From Owenia fusiformis (lineage: Eukaryota > Annelida > Polychaeta > Sabellida > Oweniidae): a DNA stretch of 64,000 nt. The stretch covers positions 10,680,931 to 10,744,930 of the forward strand of contig CAIIXF020000003.1 in assembly GCA_903813345.2 (NCBI GenBank), given 5' to 3'. Numbering within the stretch: position 1 is the first letter of the stretch; every line of letters starts with the position of its first letter. Of this stretch, positions 9,884 to 24,000 are shown one piece after another. The position numbers were made by a program, and so were the translations under genes. The notes beneath the pieces are model-generated. The model had not been told where the DNA came from and searched no databases. It saw only the letters and a list, made by a program, of their open reading frames with translations.

Positions 9884-12800
9884 GTAAGTTTCTCTGTGTT
9901 TACTCACTTGAAACTATAGTACTATTATAGCCACTAGTACATATCTAGAAAAATATTAATGATAACTGAAGATATACACTTGGGAATTATGTCGATTTGA
10001 ACAACATGATGCATAAGCTGTTACATGTACCTACAGTTACATCATTTGAGAAATCGTATATAATATACATGTGTATGGTTTGAAAATAGCATTTGCCTCG
10101 TCGTATTCTTCTCATTCCTGGCTAGTGGCTTCGCTAATGAAGTACCATGTACATTTTACTCTACCAATCTCTTCAAGATTTATAGACATTTATCACTTTA
10201 AATATAGGCTACTTTATATTTGTTTTTATTAATTCTAATTAGGCAAAAATTATTTAAAATTCATCATGAACAACATAATCATAAAGCTCATTAAATGGAA
10301 ATACCATAAAAGTCATGGGAAACATGATTTTTTCTGTTAAACTCTAGACAAAACATAGACTACTCAACTGTCTGATTATGATTACGACATATTCTTTATG
10401 TAAACAGGAAATTAAACCCAGAGAAAGGTTAGATGATTGCATTTTGACTGCTACCTCAAACTGTAGGATAATTCATCAATAGGGATTTCAGGATTTCCCA
10501 GGAGAGTTTTCAAAAATCTGATATCTTTTAGATCCTTATTTAAAGTTAACATTAAATGCCATTTTGATTCATTTTTTTTCGCTAAAAATTTTTGGGTCTC
10601 GAGTCAATGTTGCAAAGAAAAGGGCACTAGTGAAATTAGCATTATTATTATTACCCCTAATACTGACCAAATATAAGGAGAAGATCCATGAGAGAATCGG
10701 GATGTCTTGCCTTTCTCTACATAAATGTTGATAGAAAATGACACACCAATGTCATAACCTTAGGATCAACCAAATTTACGCTACCTGTCACATAAAACAC
10801 CCTATGCAGACAGAGCCTGTGGGAAATATTGGGTGCGGAGCAAATGAGCGGAGGGTGCGGAGCTAACGGTTATTTTTGAATTTAAATATGGGATATTTCT
10901 GAAACTAAGCCGTTTTGGGACTTCAAATATACCAAGATATGTGTATTTGACACCAAATATCAATACAATTGTGAAAATAGTAGCGCAATTCATTCTATAG
11001 CGACGCAGTGTGCCTTAAACCTTTCCCAGACCTATATATTTTGAAATTATCCTTTTAATACTGAGTCCCCAGCATTCATAAAAAATGGTGTTCAAGGTGA
11101 ACTATCTATACAAATTATTTTTGCATCTTGGAAGCCAGGCAGTATCTGTGTGATTTTATAAAAATTCGGAATTTTTTTCAGATATGAGCCCCCTCTAAAT
11201 ATTGGGTGCGGAGCTACGTTTATGGAGCTGCTCCGCTTCATATCTGAAGAACATTTCCGAATTTTTATAAAATCACACAGATACTGCCTGGCTTCCAAGA
11301 TGCAAAAATAATTTGCATGGGTAGTGTATCTTGAACACCATTTTTTATGAATGCTGGGGACGCAGTATTAAAAGGATAGTCTCAAAATATATAGGTCTGG
11401 GAAATGTTTAAGGCATACTGCGTCGCTATAAAATGAATTGCACTACTATTTTCACAATTTTATTGATATTTGGTGTCAAATACACATATCTTGGTATATT
11501 TGAAGTCCCAAAACGGCTTAGTTTCAGAAATATCCCAATTTTAAATTCAAAAATGACCGTTAGCTCCGCACCCTCCGCTCATTTGCGCCGCACCCAATAT
11601 TTCCCACAGGCTCTGTCTGCATAGGGTGTAAAACTAACGGTGGTTTGGGGAAGCTTAGCTACTAGACCTTGTGTCCCAGGGCCCCCTACCGAGACCTCTT
11701 ACCATTAACATAGATTGCATGATATGTGCGTGTTTATACTGGTGATGTCTCAAGACATTGTCAAAGTCACCATTACCAAAAACCAAAGGATCGTTCTATT
11801 TTAATTTTGCGATGAGCAATTTAACATTTATGTTTTACATATCGTCACATCATCGATCAATCCTATTAACCCTCTTATCCAAGCAATTTTGCTATAATTT
11901 GAAGAGGTGTAGCCAGCCCATTTTGCCAGTGTACGCCCATTGAAAATCTGGAGTCTATTGCTTTTCCCAGTTTTCTTATTATTATTATTAGACTCCAGAT
12001 TGAAAATCTGGAGTCTATTGCTTTTGCCAGTTTTCCTATTATTCTTTCTTTCTTTCCGAACACTTTTTCTCAGCAACTAGAAGGACTTACTTATTAAATC
12101 TGCTAACATAGTCAACTAGGTAATGAAACCTAGTTTCTGGGAAATTAGGTCAAATGTTTATCTAGGTCAAAGGTCAAGAACTAGGTCAAATCGTGGGTTT
12201 TCACTATTTTACAAGTTTTCTCAGTCGTCCTTCGGTATTTTTGCTCCGGATTTTTTCATCATGTTCCTTAGAAAAAAAACTAATTCCGTAAGGCAAATCG
12301 TTTTTTGATTACTCTTACCGATTTTGAGAAATGACGTCCGAAAAGTAGGTCAGAACATAAAAAGTTCTCCAAATTCAACGTGTGAATTGTCAAATAAGTG
12401 TAGAATTATCTCAGGAATCCGAATCGCCAAACAAAATTTCGATCCGATTTCTGGTTTAGAAGTTATGACATTTTGAAATCTCAAAATCGCTAAAGGAACT
12501 TATATACACCCTCCATTGGGATCTCCCCATGGGGAAAAAATAATTCATCTGATTTTTCAAAATGAGTATTCTGCTTCAATTATTACATTAATATGCACAC
12601 TAGTATCTTGTTGACCTATATTCAGCACTGTATTGATGTATAGGCCACTTATTAGGGTCATAATTCAATCATGAAGTGTAGAGGCATAGATTCCAAACCA
12701 GGAAGTATTTTTGTGTCTGTCAAAATCCATATACATCCTACGCATCCCTGCATCTTATCCAAATATTTTACTACATAATGAAATATAATAGTATAATCTT

Positions 12801-15800
12801 TGGTTTTACAAACTTGTATGATATTTGATAAGTGTAAAAGTTGTTTTTGGAGCATTTTTCTATAGCCATTTTGTAGGGACAAAAATGATGAAAAAATGTA
12901 CAATCTTTTAATTTTAAGTATGACCTGAATCGATTGCAAACTTCATATTTGCACATTTGATGAGATAAACCATTTGTGTCGTATTGTGAAATTATTAAGT
13001 TTGCAATCGATTCAGGTCATAGTGTATTTTGGGTATTTCTGTGATAATCAATTGAAACCAATGGCCTCCATTGGGATCTGCTGATATCCTCATGTTAAGT
13101 CACTTGTGCACAGCCCCATATAAGTCAATACAACCTTACTGAACGAAATGATCCCTATCTCAGCTTATGTGTGTCCGAGCACTTTAATATTTTCCAAAGT
13201 ATTATATGACATTTTATTCTTCATGTTACACCTACGAATGATTCATTTTGACCATAGGGATATTTGCCAATAATTGCACCTTGTCCTTTGGTGCCCCATG
13301 TTAAGTCAATGGGGAAAAAGACTTCTTCGAAGTGTAAAATACGAGATATAGACTGAGTACAGCTTAACATAATGAAAGCCTATAAAAGAAGGGGACCTGG
13401 AAGGCTATCTAGCTTTAAAATTTGGACAGCAAAATGCCTAGGTCAAAATCTAGGTCAAATTTATAGTATTTTCTTATTTTTGCGATTCTGACACTACACT
13501 TAAATAATTTGCTTCAAAATTGTGTATACAGGTAGCAAAGAGTGTGCTAATAGTGATAGCCTTTTGCCGTCAGGAAGTATGTTGACCCACTTTTGAGATA
13601 TGGTGTCCGAAATGTAGGTCAAAATGAAAAAATCTCCAAATTTAACATATGAGCTATGAAATAAGGGAAGAATTTTCTCAGGAATCCGAATCTGCAAACA
13701 AAATTTCGATCCGACTTCCCGGTCCGAAGTTATTGCATTTTGAAAGCTCAAAAATTGCTAAATTTGGTGCCCCATGTTATGTCAATAGGGAAAAAGTTTT
13801 TTTTGAAGTGTAAAATACCAGAAATAGACTGAGTACAGCTCAACATAATGAAAGCCTATAAAAGAAAGGGACCTCAAAGGCGACCTAGCTTTAAAATGTG
13901 GACAACAAAATGCAAAGGTCAAAATCTAGGTCAAATTCATAGTTTTGCTTATTTTTTGCCATTCTGACATTACACTTTAATAATTTGCTTCAAAATTTTG
14001 TATACAGGTAGCAAAGAGTGTGCTAATCGTGTAAGCCTTTTGCCGTCAGAAAGTATTTTGACCCACTTTTAAGATATGGTGTCCGAAATGTAGGTCAATA
14101 TAAAAAGTTCTCCAAATTTAACTTATGCAGCGCTGCGGCAGCACATTGGAATTTATCATGCAAATTAGGCTGCCGCAGAGCTGCCGCAGCATGCAAATTA
14201 GGCTGCCGCAGCGCTGCCGCAGCGCTCCCGCAGCATGCAAATTAGGCTGCCGCAGCGCTGCCGCAGCATGCTGCGAGAAGGCTGCAGTTAACCGCAGCAC
14301 TGTCGGAGCCATTTCACTCTGGGACTTGAGCTGCGGTTAACCGCAGCAATTGCAGAGAAGGCTACCATTGGCCTGAGGTATTTTAGGGGGAGGGGGATTG
14401 AAAACATCTCACCCAATATGATGGATGCCTATCTCTTCCATTATAGTTGCATCAATGGGAAAATATTGACAATAAATAGGTAAAACTCTATTAATTCTTA
14501 GCTAACAAACAACTAAAAAAATTATCACGCAAATTAGAGAGAATTACATTACTAAATACATAGGTGTTCATAATAAGGAATTGTTACCATTCAACGCTCA
14601 TGTAGAATATTGACTGATCATAAAATGAAAATTACATTGTAACAACAAGGTAGTATTAGATGAGAATTATCAGAGTATTACCTATTTATTAGATTTATTT
14701 AAAACCTTTTTCTTGCATTACTCTTACCCATTATGCATTATTGTCTACAAAATTCATTTTCTACTATACGAACCCAAAACATCAAATAATATGCAAAATT
14801 GGGTAGGGACACACAAATTCGAAGTATATGTTATTCCCGTGAATATTCAAATCTGGCCATGCAAAGCGTACTAATTAAGGTAAAGTCCAAAGTTTTTTCA
14901 AAATTCTCTTGCAAAAACTACCGATTTTGTCAAAAATCTCCAATAAAAGTACCACTTTTTGCAGAATTTACCACAAAAACTATTGCTTTTATTAGAAAAA
15001 AATTTGAGATAATCTGCTTTTTAAAAAAGTACTGTTTTATTTCAAATTTACCATAAAAACTTCAGTTGTTTTAAAATTTACCTCAAAAACTCCCGATTTT
15101 TAAAAATCTACGGCGAAAACTACCAATTTTTTTAAAAACTACCAGATTTTGGAAAAATCTCCCATAAAAGTACCACAATTTTTGGAAATCTCACGCAAAT
15201 TGTTCATTTTAGGTTGGCCCGAGACGTAAGACGATATAAGCAATTATTATGGGACATCACTGGTGATTTTACCCATTTAGAATTGTCCTGAAGGCCAGAA
15301 GGCTCCAGTTATTGAAGGACCCTCTATGCCTCCAGCAGTATTTATCTTCACAATCTTTATAAAATACCTTATATTTTTACTGCATGGTACAATCCTCATA
15401 CACAACACATTTATGCTTGACCACTTTGACTGTATGAATAGAATTAAAATTTAGCCTTTATAAATTCACAAAGAAAATGAGATTTGCCCATCTAAACTGG
15501 AATAACACAGCAATACTTACATTTTATCTCTCACAAAATAGACATGCAGAATGTTCAAGTATGTCAGTAACTTCTGAATCTATATTTGATTGGTCATTTT
15601 CATACTATTAATATAAAATCATAAAATTACCCAAATCTCTTACAGTTGAACATTCTTTGTCAGCCATCTTTCTTTTGGTATAAAAAGAGCGGGAAAATAC
15701 TGCAGCCCTGTCGGAGCCAGCTCCGAGAAGGCTGCAATTAACTGCAGCGCTGTCGGAGCCAATTCGCTGCTGCAGCCCTGTCGGAGCCAGCTCCGAGAAG

Positions 15801-18060
15801 GCTGCAATTAACTGCAGCGCTGTCGGAGCCAATTCGCTGCAAATATGATGCTGCCGCAGCATCATGCTGCCGCAGCGATTGGCTGCAATTACCTGCATCC
15901 AACATTTGGAGCCAATTTGCTGCGGCAGCGCTGCGGCAGCGCTGCAGCAGCGCTGCCGCAGCAATGTATTTCCGTAAGGGTAACTCTACATGTACAAAAT
16001 GTCACAGATTTTGTGATCTAGCTAGCCTCTAACAAGTTTCTATTTTTAGTTTCAGTTTTGAACTACTGCTCTATATTATCCCTTAGCACAGAAATTCCCT
16101 GTTTTTACATGAAAGAAAAAATTGAATTCAATGAAAACTAAAAAGATCGAAATCGACAATTTTCGTCCGCCATATTGAATGTGAAGGTGACAGCAGTTAC
16201 CTTCGCTTGACCTTTGAACCTCTGTACATTTACCAATAGCATGGACATATAGAACATTGTTAAGATCACATGTGCCACTGGAAGAAAGGTGGGGGGGGGG
16301 TCTGCAAACATATTTACAATCCCCTACCCCATAGTTCAACAAAAGTTAAGCCTAGTGCCTGGCTTTTGGATAGTATCCCTGGGATAGTATATGATATTGA
16401 ATGATTTTTTTAGTCATTGTCAAATTTGCTTCGATCCTATACTGTATAAAACTTCAGATAATGGCTACAAACACTGGGCTAATACATTCTCAGCCCAGTC
16501 AATATAGCAGTATTCCACTAGTCTGATCAGTTACTCCAAACATTGATAAACTTACGGTATTCCATTCTCCATTTTACGTCGCATGACTTTGAGTAGCGCC
16601 TCTAGTGTTAGCTATGAGAACTACAAGGGGCGTTCCATATATTCTGATAAAATGTTCTTATTTTGTTATTTAAGTTCTGAAGAAATGAGAAGGATATGTG
16701 AAAAAATCAAAAAATTAGAGCATTTTTATCAGAATATACGGATCGCCCCTTGTAAAAGACACTTTGCCAAGTGCGTTCTATTTTTAGCAACAAGGATTTG
16801 CCGCCATTGACAATGTGCTTGTGAAGTTGTGAACAAAATCTCAAAGCCGCGAAATGAAAATATGTAGTATGCAAATATTCCAAATTCACAGCCACCATAT
16901 TTTCTGATTCATCGCGGCATTCTTAGCCCCGCGGTACAGCCTTAAGTTTCACCTGTTATTTGTCCTCAGAATAACAAAATGCGGTAACTTGAGCCCGGAT
17001 TAACCCGCGTTGTGAGATATCTCCCAATGTTAAAACTCCATTTGATTTGATACTCCGCGGTAGTCCCCTTTCGCGTTCTGTATGAAACTAGACCAAATCT
17101 TTCTGAAACAATGAAAACATCAGTTGGCTCAAATCACATCATCCTCGTGAATTAGAATTTAAACTTAAATAATCTCTGGAATGCATGTGAAAAGTCAAAA
17201 CAAAATTTTTCGCAATTGTTATTCCTTGGAAAAGTGATATACTCATTCAAACAAACACTTGTGCTTATAAATAATATATTTATAGAATATAGAATATATT
17301 CTGGGGTAATGCATGTAGGACATCTTTGTTGTTTTCAATAACTTTTGTATTGGATCAGAACTGGCTTGCAACAAAATTCCTACAAAAAATGATTAAGACA
17401 TTGCATTAGGTAATTTATTTTGCCCAAAAAGAATTATGTTGAATTATTGATATTTTATCAGGAAATTGTCTTGATCTGTCCTTCCCAAACTGTGATTATG
17501 GGTATAGGAGCTGTAGGCTACTGCACTCAATAAGGAATTTCAAATATGATGTCATGTTATTCATGGGAGTAGATTTACAGCACTTCTTTCTTTCGAATGA
17601 AGTTTGGGGGATATAGAGAATGCCTTCATCCAGTACTAAACAAAAATTTCAAAAAGGCCTTAGTTAAGCTTTAATGTCCCATCTAAGAACCCCTATTCTA
17701 ACTTTCGAAAATGGATTCTAGCAATATTATCCAACAGGAGTCTACTTGTTGTGATTCAATGAACTTGAGTTCTTTTAAGGGGCCTTCTAAGAAAATGAGG
17801 ATTTCAGCAAGGTTGTATTGATTTTACATAATGACATACCTGATGGTATCCCCACGCTAAGTCAATGGCAGAAAATGTCACGCAAATACGCATTTTACCT
17901 GGTAATTGTCAGGCAAAAATATTTCTGTAGAAAATTTTCTAAAAAAGATCGTCTACACAGCAAAAATACGAACGACGGGAAAAAAACGTACGCATTTCGT
18001 TCGGACTTTTCACGCGAATTACGGATATGTCACGCATTCCGTTCGAAAATTTTCGTACCT

Positions 18061-18096
<36 letters not shown>

Positions 18097-21000
18097 TTGT
18101 TGGATGTTTGAAACGCGAGCGTAGGGAGCGTGAAAAATTTGAGGTGTTCAAAATTTGGCAAGATGTAATAAAATTTAAACCAAGGTGTTCAAAATTTGGA
18201 TCAAGGTGTTCAGACCAAAGTGTCCACATTTTGAGGGGAGGTGTTCAACATTTCCAAGTCACTCATGTTAGGTGTTCCCAAGTTGACAGGCCTGCAATGG
18301 TCAATGGTGAATGGTGAGTCAATGCACCCTTGCTAAAATTCCCAAGAACTCAAGTTGATAGAGTCTCAACAAGTAGATTCATATTGGGTAGTATTGCTAG
18401 AATCCATTTTCAATAATAAGAATAGGGGTTCTTAAACAGGATATTGGGCTTGCTTTTAGGGGAGGCATCAAAAGTTCGATGTCGGATAGAAAACTAAATA
18501 AATCTAGTTAGGGGGGGAGGGGGTTCAAACCCATTTCAGTTTGCTATCCGACAAATTTCAACATTTCAAATTTTTGGCAATTTCAACTCAGAATGCCTTG
18601 GAATGGTTTAAAAATAAAGATTTTACCTGATGCTTTCTTCGTCAAGATCATTCCAATGGATTTTATTCTATCAATAGTTGTTAAAAGCCGCAAATTACGA
18701 TAGGAATTAACAAAAACTAGATCGTGTTTAGCAATAATTTTTCAAATTCTCAAACCGGAAGTAAGCGATCAACTTTCACGGTATTTAGTTTTGAGGGGGA
18801 GGGGGGGGGTCTGAGTTAAAACTAGATTTATTTAGTTTCCGATCCGACATCGAACTTTTGATGCCTCCCCTTAAGAACTTTTTGTTGGCTCTAATCTGGA
18901 CATCTGTCGATTCAAATGTATTTTTGTATGAATGTGAATAGATTGATGAAAATTTTCTCAGGATTCTAACTCTGAAATTTTAACTTCCAGCTAGCCTTTT
19001 ATGACCCTCTAAAGATAGTGTTGATGTTTAAAATAGGTTAAATCAATTAAAGAGTATCAAAATTATAAGTAAAGTAAAATGTAAAATTAAGTGTCAAGAT
19101 CAAAATCTAGGTAAGTTCAAGGTTAAGAAAAGTCAGTAATCTGGAGTCTTAAGTTGTTCCACCATTCTAGGTATTTTACAAATATTTCTTCATCTAGGCT
19201 CAACCACTGAGAAAAGATTATCAAGGACATCATCCAGCTCCTCAATGACCTGCAGTCATAGCAATGTAAACAGCCCACTAGCAAGTCCCAAGACACTCTC
19301 TATGCCTAGGGTAGAATCTTGGGAAATGCCATTCACCTTTAAGTGTATTGGAACATTGAGGTGAGCATTTGAACTTCTTGCATTGCCAAAATTATTTTGG
19401 TAGTAATCGTAATACTGTACATGTATATCAATCACGTTAATTCTGCTCCTTGTATACCATATATGGATACTAAAATAGAAAGTTACATTTACTTGGAAAT
19501 ATAATGTTTCATGATCAGTCAACCATTAGTTACATGTAGTTACAAGTAGGTTGATAAAATGTCTACTGGATTTGTGGCAATTATACTATCATCTTCCATA
19601 GTCTGATCATTAAATTGCAAAGTTGATCTACAATCATGTGTAATTTTGTTTGTTGATTTCTCAAATATGATGACAATTTTACCAAATTTTGAATATTTGA
19701 TTACTAAAATCAAGATCATTTCTACTTGCATCAGAGAATCCATTCAAAGTGCTTACCAATTTTGTAAAACTTATATTCTTAGATAACTCAAATACCTGTT
19801 GTCAGATTTGTTTCAGATTGTATGTGATTGTGTGTGCTAAAGAGGGAACTAAAAATGGCTCCTGAATTCAAAATACCCACCATTTTTAGAAGAAATGTAA
19901 TTTCTGATTACTGAAATTCCATTTACCAGATTCAGTCCAAATTTATAGTAAAATCTTTATTCTAGAAAGAATTTCAAATATCGTGTCATGTCAAAATTGT
20001 AGGAGGCAAAATGTTCAAAATGATCATGGGATTTGTTAAAATATGTTTTGTAAGGTGGGATGAGCTACTCCAGGGAGTTGCTGTTAGTGCACATAATTGA
20101 TTTACTACTGATCTCTGTTTACTTATCTTTCAGAGGTCACAAAAAGCCTGTGTGGGGCCTGGGAACAAGGAAACATATGCTGTATAGTGCTGGTGAGGAT
20201 GGGGTTATTAAAGTATGGGACCTAAATGCCCTCACACAGGGCTGTGTGAAGAGTATTAGAGGACATTGTGATGCCGTAAGTTGTTGCGAGATATTTCTGC
20301 CTTTACGAGGGGTGATCCAAAAGACATGGACGCCCGCTCTAACGTTGCTATTTTCTAATATAATTACATGAATCTTTCAGATAATAAAGATCAACATCTT
20401 AACAACTTTGTGTATAAGTTTCAACAGAAAATAATATATTTTAGGTACTGTACTTTTCTAGATATTTTTTAATATCGGGTCCCTGCCACCCGGAACGATA
20501 TTTAAATATAGCAAATCACGTCACAACTGTTAATATGGCAAATACTTTAGGTGCAGGTGCACAACCTAACACCAGTCATGATATGAGAGAATTTCCGATT
20601 TTTCAATCTTAGTGTCATCTGCCATCATCATCTTCACATATTAAAATCTACTTTTCAACATATTTTCCACAAATTTGAACACATTTTTCATACCGCTTTA
20701 CCCATGAATGGAAGACATTTATGAAACCTCCATTGCTTATGTGATACAAATGCTCCTGGAGTGCCATTCTAAACCTTATTCAATGAATAAAAAATATTTT
20801 CTTTCAACCCTCCTTTCAACTTCAAAAAGGAAGAAAATCACATGGAGCCGTATCTAGACTGTATAGTGCATATGGTAGCTACTCAAAGTCAATAATAGTG
20901 AGAATAGCTTGTAGTATTCTTTGTTTCACTTTGATTTCGTTCATATTCTGTATTACAGCAGCCATCTTGGAGCAAAAATGAAACCAGAATAAGGGTTGCT

Positions 21001-24000
21001 TGTCTGATGTCATTTTCTTAGAATTTGACATATACAGCCATTGTCATATGTGACATTATGATTAAAACACAATTAATTGGTTGCCTCAAGGGAAAGATCA
21101 ATACCCGGTGATTTCAGCGGGAAGTGGCGTTTCGTTCAGTGGATGAGCTGCGCGCACACGCATAAATGTGATTATCAATATTATTAGGGGAGGGATATTC
21201 AAGCTTATTTTCGTCATAGGCGCAACCCAGGGCTGTTGTCTTAAGGACATTTCGTTGAAAATTAGCCATTCGGCTGATAATTTGTAAGAGTTTGCGATCT
21301 TATAATGTATAACTGTTATTCAGACACATATTTTGACACGATTCTGTTGGAATTAAGCTTTGAACCGAGAGATATTCACGATTGATATGCACATTTTTGA
21401 TTGTGCCATTGCTTTTCCATTGCACAATCCATGTATTGATAGAAGTAACAATAATGCAGATTGTTTTACCTTTAATACATGGCGGATTCACTACATATCG
21501 GTCTATTAAATACCATTTTGAGCCCTAAATAGTTTTATATTTCCATCACGGCCTGGGTGTGTTTGTCTCTTATGTGTATGCGTGTGAATTGGTGGGGCTG
21601 GTAGGGCCACCGATCCCCTGGCCCCGCCCATCCTTTATTCTACTTCCCACTTATTATAATTTATGCTGTAACATTTAGTGACTTCGTTGGAAAACAATAG
21701 GAATTATTTTTCTTGCCAATCAATCGTGGATCACAATCAATATTTCAGAAAGGATCAATCAGGCAATCGTCCAAAATCCAAATCAAGTTATAACATTATA
21801 TGATATTCAGCAAGAAGTCCGGTAGAAATAAAGAATATTTAAACATGAAAGCTGAAAGTTAAAAGCTAATCTGTCAATTTTCTGTCTGCAAAAGAACGTT
21901 TACATTTGACCCAATAAAGGACCGAGGCAATCTAGGATTCCCCAGGAAAATATGACGTCATACTAATTAGCATAAGGATTTCCCTAGTGGTCTGGGTCGA
22001 GCATCGTCCGAAAACACAATCCGATAAATACATGCTAATTTCTAAGGAGATGGGAAGTGTATGACGTGTTTATCGATTTTGTTTAACGATTTAATCAATT
22101 ATCAAATTGTTTAAGTGGATAAAGTGGTCACACTTGCTTCAATTCATAGCGTAATCGACGGATAGAAACTGCACTGAATTCCCGATATCCTACCCCGTAT
22201 TATGTAGGCTATAACCACAGTGACCTGCAGATGGCGCTATCACAAACAAGTACTGCACGAACCGATAAATTCCCGGGTATTGTAACGCCCTTGGTTGCCT
22301 GGTAACAAAGGGAGTAAACTAACGTGGTTTAACATTCAAAATTCAAAGAAAGATAGTGGTCAAGACTTGCGAAACAAGTCAAATGGCGCCAACATTTAAG
22401 GCTGAAAGTTACCATGTATGAATACCGTTCCGGTTGGTCCCTATATTAAAAACTATCTAGAAAAATACATAAAATATATCATATCACGGTATCACCATGA
22501 AATTAATACACAAAGTAGTTAGGTTGTTGGTCTTTATTATTGGAAAGTTTAAAGTAATTTTATCAAAAACCAACAAAATTAGAGCAGGGCATCCAAGACT
22601 TTTGCATCGCTCATCGTATAACCTAAATATTAGTATTTTTTGAATGATTTTCTTAAATAAGTTTTCAATTTTGCTAAGATATTTTTACAACCAGCCTCCT
22701 GCCATCATAAGGTAAATGTTTACTTGCAAAATGACATGTAAAGTTTTTTTTCATATATACTCCTCAAAAAAAGTTAAGGACCAGTCTTTTTCCTCAGGTT
22801 TACATGTTAAACCCCATGTCTGTTTGAACTCTTATTTTCAAAACCTGAAACGAAAGAAAAACTGATAATGTAAATGTATATGTACCTTGACTCTATTCTC
22901 TATATTTCAGAAAATTTTCAATTCAATATCTCCGTCACAATATGTCAAAAAGTGATGTCAAATTTGAGGAAAATTAAAAAAATGGCAGAACCCATGTAAT
23001 CCAATGGGAAATGGTTGAGTTGCCAAAAGTCATATGAGAAAATATGCATGAATTCAATTGCTCTCAAAAATGGTATGTAAATAGACAATTGAATTTGCTA
23101 ACTTGTCTACAACAAAAAATTGATTTGTTTCTCCAGGTTTTACAAAGTTATGAGTCTCAAAAGTCAAAATAATTTCTCATGAAACCTCTCATTGAAATAA
23201 CACAGGGGGTCAAAATGAGTTGATGCTCTATATCGATAATTCTTACAAAGTAAGCTTAACAAAAAGCATGCACAAAGTAAAGCAATTCAATTGTCTACTC
23301 AGAAATTATTTTTGATAAATGTTTTACCGAATACATATCCAAAAATCTGATTTGCCCCTAACCCACTATTTCCTATTGGTTAACATGGGTTCTGCAATTT
23401 TTTTAAATTCCTCAACTTTGATATTGTAACGTTTTTCCCAAGGGCGCGGCTCTGGTCAGGAATGCGGGGAAAATGCGGAGAAGGTGGACTCTCCCGCGTG
23501 TTACTTAATTGCGGGATTATACGGAGTGGCATTGACTCTGCTCGCTACAGTCGCCTGAGATGTTACTCCAAGGGAATGCAAGGGGAAAGAAAGTATTACG
23601 CAATCTGGGGTTTGCACTACACAAGTTCCCTCTGGAACTCACTACAATACAACAATGAACATTCAAGTACAAAATAAAAGTAAAGTTATATATTTGCTCT
23701 TTATGAGCCAAACAAATACAAACAATGCTTTAGTAACAATAGAAAATTATGTACAGAGTTAAACTCATTATACACTAAACTATACAATCGCTAATGCCTT
23801 AAGGTAGAAAAACATTTGATTTCACTTGAATGTCTCTAAAGTCACTACATATAGTAATCATAAACTCATATTAAGCAATCACTATAACACTAGATGTCTC
23901 TGTTGGTGCCTTCTTCAGCAATTGTGGGATGCCGCCCTTAGTATTCTGTTGTCTGTCCTGTAATAAAATGGCACTCCTGGCCACGGGACTCAACTGTCAA

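Noticed and set aside
10802-11624. Two near-identical 63-codon frames
   Set aside because: They are mirror images in the arms of one palindrome, so at most one sequence read twice, with no known domain.
17818-18317. Proline-rich frames
   Set aside because: The prolines come from the poly(C) run inside a non-coding foldback.
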